Position numbers and translations under genes: made by a program. A DNA stretch of 64,000 bases from Malonomonas rubra DSM 5091 (GTDB taxonomy: Bacteria > Desulfobacterota > Desulfuromonadia > Desulfuromonadales > Geopsychrobacteraceae), in assembly GCF_900142125.1 (NCBI RefSeq), contig NZ_FQZT01000004.1:1-64000 (forward strand). The letters run 5' to 3'. Positions 7,827 to 15,780 of the stretch are shown here, piece after piece. Every line of letters begins with the position of its first letter. The stretch's first letter is position 1. The notes under the pieces were generated by a model. The model made no database searches. It was not told where the DNA came from and saw only the letters and a list, made by a program, of their open reading frames with translations.

Positions 7827-8382
7827 AATTCGACCTTTCGAAGACTCCCCGATACTGCCCACTGGGGTAACCGATGCGAGTACTCAGCCAGGCCATCAGC
7901 GGTACCACAAGGGACCAGATAACGGCGAGAACAATCAGGCTCAGGGTTGGGTTGGGGCCGAATTCTGCAGCGCCGAGGCGAATCCCGCCGCCGTAGGCCA
8001 GCGGCCCACCGACCAGGCCGAACAGCATCGCCACTAGCGGGCGATCGACCAGCCAGGAGAGCGCGTAGTGAAACAGGGTGGCAAACTGTGCCCAGATGAC
8101 AAATACCCAGAGTGGCAACCAGAGCCCGAGCGCGTCCGGTTTGAAGCTGAGCAGACCGAAAGCCTGCTGGCTGCTGTCGACGAGAATGCCGAGTGCTATT
8201 GCCAAAGCGATCAGGCGGACTTCAGTCCGCCGTTCTTGTGCCAGCCAAAGGTGCACCAGCACCAGTAGGAGTGCCAGCCCACCGCCGAGCAAGGGGTAAC
8301 CCCAGGCGGCACCGAACACGCAGCAGGCCCAGCCCAGCTCGTAGAGAACGGCGTTGACGATTTTACTGGCACCTGCTGACAT
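7819..8382 (-). CDS. DUF2878 family membrane protein
   Basis: A 187-aa protein with about five to six hydrophobic helices spread over its length, matching the DUF2878 family (GWACCVFGAAWGYPLLG near the N-terminus, LVDSSQQAFGLLSF in the middle). It should be an inner-membrane protein of unknown activity. It lies 13 bp after the DUF1365-CFA fusion and overlaps the chalcone-isomerase-like gene by 8 bp, so it is co-translated with enzymes that modify membrane fatty acids. That context suggests a lipid-related role, which is inference. Confidence 0.8.
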   Translation of the reverse strand: MSAGASKIVNAVLYELGWACCVFGAAWGYPLLGGGLALLLVLVHLWLAQERRTEVRLIALAIALGILVDSSQQAFGLLSFKPDALGLWLPLWVFVIWAQFATLFHYALSWLVDRPLVAMLFGLVGGPLAYGGGIRLGAAEFGPNPTLSLIVLAVIWSLVVPLMAWLSTRIGYPSGQYRGVFERSNYA

Positions 8383-8395
8383 GCTCCGCTCCTTT

Positions 8396-10363
8396 TCAGC
8401 CTTTCCCCGGCTTATCCAGTTCGAGCTGCGCCAGGTCGATGATCCGGTTGGCGAAGCCGGCCTGGCAGTAGGCGAAGTAATACTCCCACTTGCGCAGGAA
8501 CTTTTCGTCGTAGCCGAGCGCCATAATTTCTTCGCGCTTCTGCAGCAGGGTCCGCCGCCAGATATCGAGGGTGCGCGCGTAATCGGCCGCGTAATTTTCC
8601 AGCCGGGACATGGTCAGGCTGCTGCTCGCCAGCGCCTTGGCCATGGCGCCGAGCGACGGCAGATGGCCACCTGGAAAGATATGCTTGCGGATCCAGTCAG
8701 AGCTGAAGCGGTAGGCGTCATATTTGCGATCGGGGATGGTGATCACCTGGATCACCGCCCGCCCGCTAGGCCGTAATGCTTTGTCGCAGGCTTGAAAATA
8801 GGGTTTGAGCCCGGCGTGACCGACCGCTTCCAGCATCTCGATCGAGACGATTTTATCGTATTGCCCTTCGATATGCCGGTAGTCGCAGATTTTCAACTCG
8901 ATCTGTTCTTCCAGCCCGGCCTCACGGACCCGCTCGCGAGCCAGCGACAATTGCTCGTGCGACAGGGTGATGCCGGTCAGCCGGCAGCCGGTCTGACGCA
9001 CTGCTTCGATGGCAAAGCTGCCCCAGCCGCAGCCGATCTCCAGCACATGATCGTCGCTGCTGATCTGCGCTTTCTCAATAATCGTCTGCAGTTTGTTGCG
9101 CTGGGCCTGTTCGAGACTGTTGGTTTCATCCCGAAACAGCGCCGCCGAGTAGGTCATGCTCGGATCGAGGAAGGTGGCAAAGAACTGGTTGCTCAGATCG
9201 TAATGTTCGCGGATGTTGCGCGAGCTGCCGCTGATGGTATTGGCGCGCAGCTGGTGACGGATGATGTTCAGCCAGCGGCCGAGCAAGGCAGTGGCGACGT
9301 TGCGGTCATCGATCAGCTCGGCGTTTCCGGCCAGCAGCGTCAGCAGCCCCGGCAGGTCGTCACTGGTCCATTCGCCGTCGGTGTAGGCTTCGCCGAAACC
9401 GATTTCGCTGGCTAGCATGATCCGGCGGAAAAAGCTGTTTTCCCGTATCTTCAGCAGCTGCGGTTCGTCACTTCTCTCGCCGTAATGCAAGCGGCCGCCT
9501 TCCGGCAGCTGCAGGGCGAGGGAACCATGCTGAAGGCGAGAGAAGTGTTTATGGGCGAAGGCCCGGCCGATCCGGTCGAGCAGGGTCGGCGGCACCGGGC
9601 GGATGGTCATCTGGTGGTCAGGAACTGGCTTGGTAAACACGGGAAGCCTCCTTTGCCAGTAAAGCCGCGCCGCCTGCCAGAGGATTCTCGGCATGGTCAG
9701 GGCGGCGGTCAATGGATGTCGTACGATCGTCTTCAGCAGGTTGTTTGTCGTCAAAGGTTGTGCCTGCCCCTGAATGCGGGCGATCAGCGCGAGCTGCCGC
9801 GACTGGTAGAAGTGAATCTGGTTATCGATCTGCTGCTGCGGTCTGCTGATGTGAAATTCGTAGTGGCCGTCGCGGGTGAAAAAGGGCGAGACGTGAAACT
9901 GCTTGGCGTTGCTGACCTGCAGCTGGCCGTCGCGCTCTTCCACGGAGCTGATATCAAGCAGGTAGAGGTGCATCTCGCCGAAGGTGTTGTTGACCTGGGC
10001 CAGCACGTAGCGCAGCTGATCGTCACGATCGTAGCAGTAGAAATAGCTGATCGGGTTGAAGACGTAGTTGAAGTAGCGCGCCGCGGTGATCAGCATGACC
10101 CGGCCGAGGGTTTGCTCGACACCGAAATCGGTCAGCGATTGTTCCAGTTTCTGCCGCAGCGGTTGATCGCCCTGCTGCAGGTAATCCTTATCGTGAATCG
10201 CGACCGGCCGCAGCTGGTTGTAGCCAAACAGTGGATTCTGTTGCGCCAGTTCGGCAAGCTCATCGATATCGAAGGCGTAAAAATAGACCGGGTAGCGGAA
10301 GCTGTGTTTGACCGGGGTCAGCCGGGCGTGGCTGACCTCGCCCTGGTAGATCAGCGAGTTCAT
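8396..10363 (-). CDS. DUF1365 fused to cyclopropane-fatty-acyl-phospholipid synthase-like methyltransferase
   Basis: A 655-aa fusion. Residues 1 to about 235 are a DUF1365 domain (YQGEVSHARLTPVKHSFRYP, YFNYVFNPISYFYCY, FHVSPFF); about 265-655 is a CFA synthase-type enzyme with the SAM site VLEIGCGWGSFAIEAV and downstream YDKIVSIEMLEAVG and FPGGHLPS. CFA-type enzymes methylate the double bond of membrane phospholipid acyl chains. The two domains are separate adjacent genes in most bacteria, so the fusion supports a joint step. It overlaps the FAD oxidoreductase by 4 bp. The product could be a cyclopropane, a methyl-branched, or a furan-type fatty acid; the sequence does not decide. Confidence 0.9.
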   Translation of the reverse strand: MNSLIYQGEVSHARLTPVKHSFRYPVYFYAFDIDELAELAQQNPLFGYNQLRPVAIHDKDYLQQGDQPLRQKLEQSLTDFGVEQTLGRVMLITAARYFNYVFNPISYFYCYDRDDQLRYVLAQVNNTFGEMHLYLLDISSVEERDGQLQVSNAKQFHVSPFFTRDGHYEFHISRPQQQIDNQIHFYQSRQLALIARIQGQAQPLTTNNLLKTIVRHPLTAALTMPRILWQAARLYWQRRLPVFTKPVPDHQMTIRPVPPTLLDRIGRAFAHKHFSRLQHGSLALQLPEGGRLHYGERSDEPQLLKIRENSFFRRIMLASEIGFGEAYTDGEWTSDDLPGLLTLLAGNAELIDDRNVATALLGRWLNIIRHQLRANTISGSSRNIREHYDLSNQFFATFLDPSMTYSAALFRDETNSLEQAQRNKLQTIIEKAQISSDDHVLEIGCGWGSFAIEAVRQTGCRLTGITLSHEQLSLARERVREAGLEEQIELKICDYRHIEGQYDKIVSIEMLEAVGHAGLKPYFQACDKALRPSGRAVIQVITIPDRKYDAYRFSSDWIRKHIFPGGHLPSLGAMAKALASSSLTMSRLENYAADYARTLDIWRRTLLQKREEIMALGYDEKFLRKWEYYFAYCQAGFANRIIDLAQLELDKPGKG

Positions 10364-11640
10364 AGCTCCACCCCGAAATCCTTGCCGACCGCGACTGCCG
10401 AGCGGACCGCGTCTTCATGGAAGCCGTAACCGAAGTAACTGCCGCAGAACCAGCTGTTGTTCTGGCCGTTGAGGCTCGGCAGATTCTTTTGCGTTGCCAG
10501 CGAAGCGAAGCTGTACTGGGGGTGATGATAGTCGAACTCGGCGATCACCGTCTCCGGATCAAAACCCTGTCGCCGGTTCAGGGTTACGCAGTAGTGCTGC
10601 TGCGCTGAAAAGCCCTGCAGCAGGTTCATGTAATAGCTGACGTAGACCGGCTTTTCATCGCTGCTGGAAGATTCGCGGGTGAAGTTCCAGGCCGACCAGG
10701 CTGAGCGCTGTGGCGGCAGCAGTGAGGCGTCTGTGTGCAGCACCGTGTGGTTGAGCTGATACTCCCAGGGAGCGAGCAGACGTTCTTCATCAGTGCTCGG
10801 ATCACCGAGCAGCTGCAGCGCCTGGTCGGCGTGGGTGGCGATGATCACCCGGTCGAAGCGTTTGCTGTGGCCGTCGGCAAATTGCAGCCGCACAGTCCCA
10901 TTTTCGCGGAAGACTTTTTCCACCCCGGCATTCAGGCGGATTTCGCCGCCGAAGCTTTCGCGGAAGGCTTTGACGTAGCTGAAGCTGCCGCCGACAACTG
11001 TTTTCCACTGTGGCCGCTTGCGGAATGAGAGCAGGCCGTGGTTCTTGAAGAAACGCAGGAACGCCTCGGCCGGGAAATCTGCGGCACGCAGTGCCGGAGT
11101 CGACCAGATCGCCGCCGCCATCGGCAGCAGGTAGTTGTCGATCATAAAGCGGGAATAATTGCCGCATTTCAGGTACTGGCCGAGGGTGATGTCCGGGATC
11201 TTGCCTGCCGTCAGGTCCTCGCGCGCCTGTTTGCTGAAGCGACCGATCTCGAGCAGAAACTGGAAAAAACTCGGGCTGACCAGGTTGCGGCGCTGGGCGA
11301 ACAGGCCGTTCAGGTCGTTGCCGGCATAGACCAGCCCGCTCTGCAGGCACTGAAAGCCGAAGGACATCTCGGCGTCGCGGGTGGCCACACCGAGCCGGGC
11401 GAGAAATTTCTGGAACAGCGGATAGGTGGCATCGTTCAGTACGATAAAACCGGTATCGACCGCCAATCCGGCGTCCGGTCCCTGGTCGATTTCAACCGTG
11501 TTGGTGTGGCCACCGAGATAATGGTTCTGCTCCAGCAGCGTCACCTGGTGTTTCTGTTGCAGCAGGTAGGCACTGACGATCCCGGCCACGCCTCCGCCGA
11601 CCACGGCAATCTTCATCTTATCCGACATTGCATGCGACAT
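10360..11640 (-). CDS. FAD-dependent oxidoreductase (amine-oxidase/desaturase fold)
   Basis: The 426-aa flavoprotein has the N-terminal dinucleotide-binding motif VVGGGVAGIVSAYLL and the GGHTNTVE segment of the amine oxidase/phytoene desaturase superfamily, with a FAD-contacting C-terminus (WFCGSYFGYGFHEDAVRSAVAVG). In many bacteria this exact family precedes DUF1365 and CFA genes, as here with a 4-bp overlap, which suggests it oxidises the same lipid. GAGGTGG lies upstream of the ATG at 11640; internal ATGs at codons 5 and 9 cannot be excluded. Assignment to the family is secure, the substrate is not known. Confidence 0.87.
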   Translation of the reverse strand: MSHAMSDKMKIAVVGGGVAGIVSAYLLQQKHQVTLLEQNHYLGGHTNTVEIDQGPDAGLAVDTGFIVLNDATYPLFQKFLARLGVATRDAEMSFGFQCLQSGLVYAGNDLNGLFAQRRNLVSPSFFQFLLEIGRFSKQAREDLTAGKIPDITLGQYLKCGNYSRFMIDNYLLPMAAAIWSTPALRAADFPAEAFLRFFKNHGLLSFRKRPQWKTVVGGSFSYVKAFRESFGGEIRLNAGVEKVFRENGTVRLQFADGHSKRFDRVIIATHADQALQLLGDPSTDEERLLAPWEYQLNHTVLHTDASLLPPQRSAWSAWNFTRESSSSDEKPVYVSYYMNLLQGFSAQQHYCVTLNRRQGFDPETVIAEFDYHHPQYSFASLATQKNLPSLNGQNNSWFCGSYFGYGFHEDAVRSAVAVGKDFGVEL

Positions 11641-11652
11641 ATTCCCACCTCT

Positions 11653-12423
11653 TCAGGATTTAGGTATCCATGGAAAAAATGCATTGGTGCGTTGTTTGTA
11701 AACTTCGAATTCCGGGTTGCCGGCGTAGCGCTCTTCCAGCATCGGGATGCCGGAGACTTTCAGCAGCAGGAAATCGATCAGCAGCGGACTGATGATAGCC
11801 AGCCAGCCGAGCGGGGCGCCGAGAGTGATGAGGAAGATGCCCCACCAGAGAGTCGCCTCGCCGAAATAGTTGGGGTGGCGGGTGAAACGCCAGAGCCCGA
11901 AGCGCATGATCCGGCCGCGGTTCTCCGCATTGTTTTTGAACTGCAGCAGCTGCCAGTCGCCGATCGCCTCAAAGCCAAAACCGATCAGCCAGATCAGCAC
12001 GCCGAACAGGTCGAGCCAGCCGAGCGGGCCGCCGGGAGCGCGGAGCACCAGCAGCATCGGCAGAGCGACCAGGTAGATGACAGTGCCCTGCAACAGGTAA
12101 ATCTGCAGGTAGCTGCGCCAGACGAAGGTTTTGCCCCAGCTCTCTCGCCACTGGCGGTAGCGGGGATCCTCTCCCTCTTCGTTGCGTTTGCGCGCAGCGA
12201 TGTGAATCGCCAGGCGCAATCCCCAGATACTGATCAACGCCAGCACTAACAGTTGGCGACTGTCGCCAGTGCCATAAACCAGTGAGCCACTCCAGCCGAC
12301 CAGCACGAAGCCCAGCCCGTAGGCGATATCGACGATGCTGTTGTCCTCCAGTTTGAGCGCCAGCAGGAAGACAGCCGTCATAAAACAGAGCAATATAAAC
12401 GCGGTCAGCAGGAACAGGTTCAT
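11653..12423 (-). CDS. DUF1295 membrane protein, steroid 5-alpha-reductase-like
   Basis: A 256-aa polytopic membrane protein (about six to seven helices) of DUF1295. Diagnostic segments are DIAYGLGFVLVGW, RNEEGEDPRYRQWRE and near the C-terminus FGLWRFTRHPNYFGEA, the NADPH-site signature of the steroid 5-alpha-reductase/ICMT superfamily. It probably reduces or methylates a lipid at the inner membrane. Neighbours are the FAD oxidoreductase (12 bp downstream) and an NDH-2-like flavoprotein (11 bp upstream), both in the same operon. Confidence 0.85.
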   Translation of the reverse strand: MNLFLLTAFILLCFMTAVFLLALKLEDNSIVDIAYGLGFVLVGWSGSLVYGTGDSRQLLVLALISIWGLRLAIHIAARKRNEEGEDPRYRQWRESWGKTFVWRSYLQIYLLQGTVIYLVALPMLLVLRAPGGPLGWLDLFGVLIWLIGFGFEAIGDWQLLQFKNNAENRGRIMRFGLWRFTRHPNYFGEATLWWGIFLITLGAPLGWLAIISPLLIDFLLLKVSGIPMLEERYAGNPEFEVYKQRTNAFFPWIPKS

Positions 12424-12434
12424 GGTTCACTCCG

Positions 12435-13562
12435 CTAGGGAAACCCGGTGTAGGTGTCGACCCCGTCGAGGAACAGGTCGTACTGGCTTTCCATCGCTTC
12501 TTTCAAGGTGTTGGCGGCAAAGCCGGTGAACAGGTTGCAGCGCAGGCCGAGCCAGCCGACGGCGTCGATCGGGCCGAGGCTGAGCAGGTAGCCCTTCTCC
12601 TGGTAACGGTAGCGGCGCAGTCCGCGTCCGGCGTTCAAGTTGCGGATGTTGTGCGCTACCAGCTTGCCCTTGCGCACCGCCGCCTGCGCGGTCAGCAGGT
12701 TGAGGCCGTTACCGGCAAAATCGGCGCAATCACCGGCGCTGAAGATATCCGGCAGCAGCTGGCCATCAATCTCGACCTGGCCGTAAGCGTTGCTGGTTAT
12801 CGCGAAGGGGGAACGCTGCACGCCTGGAAACAGCAGTGTTCCTGTCGACGGCAGAGTATATTCGCGGCTGGTCTGGCATTCCGTCAGCAGCACCTTGCCG
12901 TCTTGTTGGCCGCGGTACTCGGTGTCCGGCAGGTAGTCGATGCCATCCCTTTTCAGTTTACGGACGACGTAGCGATGAGCCCTCTCTGGCAGCCCAGGCA
13001 GAGTGCGCGGGTTGAGGTCGATCAGCCGCAGCGCAGCCGCGATCCGCTGTTTGCGCAGCAGCGCCTGCAGTTCGAAGAGTACCTGCAGGCCGGTCGCGCC
13101 ACCGCCGACCAGGGAAATGTCGAGCTGATCTGTTTCCGCCTGCTGCCGCCATTGGTCGAGCAGTTCCGGTCCCTGTCCCGCCAGCAGATGCTTCAGGCCG
13201 TAGACATTTTCGCCGGCCGGTTTCAGCGCTGCTGTTGCGCCGGTACTGATCAGCAACCAGTCAAAGCCGAGCGGGCCATCCTTCAGCTCGATGCTTTTCT
13301 CCTGCTGCCAGCGCTGCAGTTCAGTGGCATCGAAATCGATCCGCTGCTGGTGAAAATGGAAATTGAAGCGTTCCGCCAGTTCGGCATAGGGCAGCTTGAA
13401 ATCGCTGGCCGGCTTGCTGAAGGTCTTGTGCAGGTTGGTCACTTTGCAGTGCTCCGCGCCTGCGTCGACAAGATGCAGTTCCAGTTTCGGCGCTTTCTTC
13501 GCCAGCTCGATCAGGCACGCCAGCCCGGCATATCCACCACCGATGACCGCGACTCTAGCCAT
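12435..13562 (-). CDS. NDH-2-like NAD(P)/FAD-dependent oxidoreductase
   Basis: The 375-aa protein belongs to the pyridine-nucleotide-disulfide oxidoreductase fold closest to type II NADH dehydrogenase. It has an FAD motif (VAVIGGGYAGLACLIEL), the ISTGATAA link, an NAD(P)-binding GGGATGLQVLFEL at about 155, and the FAD-contacting IFSAGDCADF at about 290. It lacks the usual redox-active Cys pair. Type II dehydrogenases feed electrons to quinones without pumping. In this operon it could supply electrons to the lipid oxidoreductases or the UbiB-linked quinone pool. The start overlaps the UvsE stop by 8 bp. Confidence 0.8.
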   Translation of the reverse strand: MARVAVIGGGYAGLACLIELAKKAPKLELHLVDAGAEHCKVTNLHKTFSKPASDFKLPYAELAERFNFHFHQQRIDFDATELQRWQQEKSIELKDGPLGFDWLLISTGATAALKPAGENVYGLKHLLAGQGPELLDQWRQQAETDQLDISLVGGGATGLQVLFELQALLRKQRIAAALRLIDLNPRTLPGLPERAHRYVVRKLKRDGIDYLPDTEYRGQQDGKVLLTECQTSREYTLPSTGTLLFPGVQRSPFAITSNAYGQVEIDGQLLPDIFSAGDCADFAGNGLNLLTAQAAVRKGKLVAHNIRNLNAGRGLRRYRYQEKGYLLSLGPIDAVGWLGLRCNLFTGFAANTLKEAMESQYDLFLDGVDTYTGFP

Positions 13563-14490
13563 GACTTGCTCCTTCCCCCGGCCAATCTGGCAGGGCCAAT
13601 TGCTCTTTCAACTGCAGCACCGCCGGTTCCTTGGCCTTGGCTTCGACATCGAGGGTTGCGTCGAGAGCCAGCCATTCCACAGGAAAATCGGCAGGATCGA
13701 TAAAATCAGCGTGCGGTTTCGGATTGCCATCCCAGCCCTGTTTCGGCGAGGAGATATGCAGGTAAGGCTCTCGGTCGACCCGCTGCCAGCTCTCAAGGCA
13801 GATTTCGGTCGCTGCGGCGATGCTCAAGCCGTCCGGGTTGCAGCGGTGGTGATGCACGTCGTAAACCAGCGGGATGGCATAGTCGGCGCAAAAAGGCCGA
13901 AGATCGGCGACGCTGTAGCTGACATCGTCGTTTTCCAGAGTCAGCCGGCTGCGGATGGCCTCCGGCAGCTTCTCGATCTCTTTGCCGAGGCGACGCAATG
14001 CCGCCGGTTTGTCACCGTAAACCCCACCTGCATGGATGTTGATGACATCGGCGCCGATCAACTCTGCCAGCTCCGCCTGGTAAGCGAGCTCGCGCAGCGA
14101 AGATTCGGTTACCTCTGGACGCGGACTGGAGAGTAGCACGAACTGGTCGGGGTGAAAGCTGAGCCGCAGCCGGGCGGCTGTTTTCCGCTGCTTCACCTCG
14201 TGGAGGATCGCCCTGATTTCGTCCGCGCTCGCCAGCTGGTCGAGCTGGTAGCCGACTTCCGGGTGGGTGAAGAGTGGGAACAGTGGCGAAAGCACGCGGA
14301 AGGCGCCGATGCCGAGATGGCGAACTTCGTCGACGGCGGCGAGCAGGGCGCGGCTGTTCTCCAGGCAGAGCTGGTCGAGCCGTGCCAGTTGCTCGTCACG
14401 CGGCAGCCGCAGCAGGCTTTTTGCCGTGCTGCTGCGGAATTTTATCGGCGCCTGGCGGAACAGGCAACAGAGTCCGAGTCGCAGCATCAT
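13555..14490 (-). CDS. uvsE: UV damage endonuclease UvsE
   Basis: The 311-aa protein is a UvdE/UvsE-type TIM-barrel endonuclease that nicks DNA 5' to UV photoproducts. Signature segments are LGLCCLFRQAPIKFRSST at the start, RLSFHPDQFVLLSSP, GADVINIHAGGVYGDK, RLTLENDD and LVYDVHHHRCNPDG, which contribute the His/Asp/Glu metal ligands. Length is normal for the family. It overlaps the NDH-2-like gene by 8 bp and lies 9 bp after the ChaN-like gene. Together with the photolyase it gives the putative regulon two independent repair routes for UV lesions. Confidence 0.93.
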   Translation of the reverse strand: MMLRLGLCCLFRQAPIKFRSSTAKSLLRLPRDEQLARLDQLCLENSRALLAAVDEVRHLGIGAFRVLSPLFPLFTHPEVGYQLDQLASADEIRAILHEVKQRKTAARLRLSFHPDQFVLLSSPRPEVTESSLRELAYQAELAELIGADVINIHAGGVYGDKPAALRRLGKEIEKLPEAIRSRLTLENDDVSYSVADLRPFCADYAIPLVYDVHHHRCNPDGLSIAAATEICLESWQRVDREPYLHISSPKQGWDGNPKPHADFIDPADFPVEWLALDATLDVEAKAKEPAVLQLKEQLALPDWPGEGASHG

Positions 14491-14499
14491 CTCATCCCG

Positions 14500-15348
14500 T
14501 CAGTGCAGTGGACCCGCTTCCAGGCCCTGCAACAGGTAGTCACCATCGTCAGCCGAGGTGTGGTTGAGGTCGAGGCGCCCCGGAATTTCCGGCAGCAGCA
14601 CCCGGTAGCTGAAGTCACCAAAACGTTCCAGCTGCTCCGGCATGCCGTGTCGCCAGGCATGACCGATCCCGGCCAGCACGACGACCGTTCGCTGCGGGTT
14701 GTCATTCTGGTAAGCGGCCAGTTGCTCTGCCATGCTGGCATCCCAGAGAATTTGTGCCTGGCAGAAATAATCGAAGGCGGTGCCATCGAGGGGGTGACCG
14801 TCCAGAGTGCGGCGGATGAAGTCGCGGTACTTGTTGCTGACATTACAGGTTGCCAGCGGCAGCTTGGCGCGCTCTTCGTCAGTCAGCGAATTAAAACCGT
14901 TGCGGGCCACCTTGCGAACATATTTGCGCGGAATGTTGAGACCGACCATCGGGATGCCGTTATCCCGTGCAAACACAAAGATACCCCGGTAAAGGTCCCA
15001 GCGGTTCCAGTGGCCAGCGAAGATTTTCGCAAAGTCCGCTTCGTCGATCTTGCCGGCGACCCAGCGATCGAGCTCATCCTGGCCATCGTAGCGGAACATC
15101 TCCAGGCCGATGGCGACCTCGGCACCGGCGGCGTGCAGCTCACGGATGATCTGCAGCTGGGCATCGTGGTGCGCTTTCTGGTCGTGACTTTCGCCGACAA
15201 ACACCACCTGCATCTGCGCGAGGTCGGCGGTTAACTGTTTCAGGTGGACCACCTCTCCGCTGTTCAGGTTGACGCTGTGAGCGGCAGCTGTGGTTGTCAG
15301 AAACAGACTGATAAAAAATAGGAAGAATATCTGCAAAGCTGTTTTCAT
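14500..15348 (-). CDS. ChaN-like (DUF399) exported haem-iron-related protein
   Basis: A 282-aa exported protein with a cleavable signal peptide (about 1-24, FFLFFISLFLTTTAAAH). The mature part has the ChaN/TIKI-type signature VVFVGESHDQKAHH and, near the C-terminus, VVVLAGIGHAWRHGMPEQL. No lipobox Cys is seen, so it is periplasmic rather than a typical lipoprotein. ChaN proteins have been linked to haem binding and iron uptake. It is an internal gene of the putative light-response operon, 14 bp from DUF2177 and 9 bp from uvsE; free haem and porphyrin are photosensitisers, which may explain the setting (inference). Confidence 0.82.
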   Translation of the reverse strand: MKTALQIFFLFFISLFLTTTAAAHSVNLNSGEVVHLKQLTADLAQMQVVFVGESHDQKAHHDAQLQIIRELHAAGAEVAIGLEMFRYDGQDELDRWVAGKIDEADFAKIFAGHWNRWDLYRGIFVFARDNGIPMVGLNIPRKYVRKVARNGFNSLTDEERAKLPLATCNVSNKYRDFIRRTLDGHPLDGTAFDYFCQAQILWDASMAEQLAAYQNDNPQRTVVVLAGIGHAWRHGMPEQLERFGDFSYRVLLPEIPGRLDLNHTSADDGDYLLQGLEAGPLH

Positions 15349-15362
15349 GCGATGTCCTCCTG

Positions 15363-15767
15363 TTAATTTAACCAGCGCCCGATAAGGTAGCTGCCGGAAG
15401 CAACCAGTGTGCAGAGGACAGTACCCCAGGCAATATCGACAAAGACCACCTTGAGCGGCCAGTCACGCAGGGTTGCCAGGTTGGTCAGATCGTAGGTGGC
15501 GTAGGTAAAAAATCCGAACAGCGCTCCCCAGACTGCCGCTTTGGCCAGGGATCCGGCATCCAGCCCGGGTTTGACCGCGAACAGGATGATACCGGCGATG
15601 TACATAAAGTAGAAAGCCAGCGCTGCCGGCCAGTTGACCGCCGGACTGAGCAGGTGGGCAAGGTTGTTCTGATAGAAATTTTTCGCCACAACCCCAAGCC
15701 AGAGAAGATCGATGGCGAAGAAAACCGGGATCGTCAGCAGGTAAAGTTTCAGATAGTAGCCAATCAT
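15363..15767 (-). CDS. DUF2177 family membrane protein
   Basis: The 134-aa protein has four hydrophobic helices and the DUF2177 pattern: FAIDLLWLGVVAKNFYQNNLAHLL, GALFGFFTYATYDLTNLATL and VVFVDIAWGTVLC. It is an inner-membrane protein of unknown function. DUF2177 genes recur in light- or singlet-oxygen-induced clusters of other proteobacteria, usually beside CFA-like methyltransferases and photolyase (established association, not a proven role). It lies 13 bp after the ADP-ribosylglycohydrolase gene. Confidence 0.85.
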   Translation of the reverse strand: MIGYYLKLYLLTIPVFFAIDLLWLGVVAKNFYQNNLAHLLSPAVNWPAALAFYFMYIAGIILFAVKPGLDAGSLAKAAVWGALFGFFTYATYDLTNLATLRDWPLKVVFVDIAWGTVLCTLVASGSYLIGRWLN

Positions 15768-15780
15768 CGTAATCTCCTCT

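Noticed and set aside
11038-12249. A 403-codon plus-strand frame antisense to the FAD oxidoreductase and DUF1295 genes
   Set aside because: It is a codon-bias shadow of GC-rich minus-strand genes; the opposite strand encodes clearly recognisable enzymes.
14152-15234. A 360-codon plus-strand frame across uvsE and chaN
   Set aside because: Antisense to two well-recognised genes, with no recognisable protein features or ribosome site.
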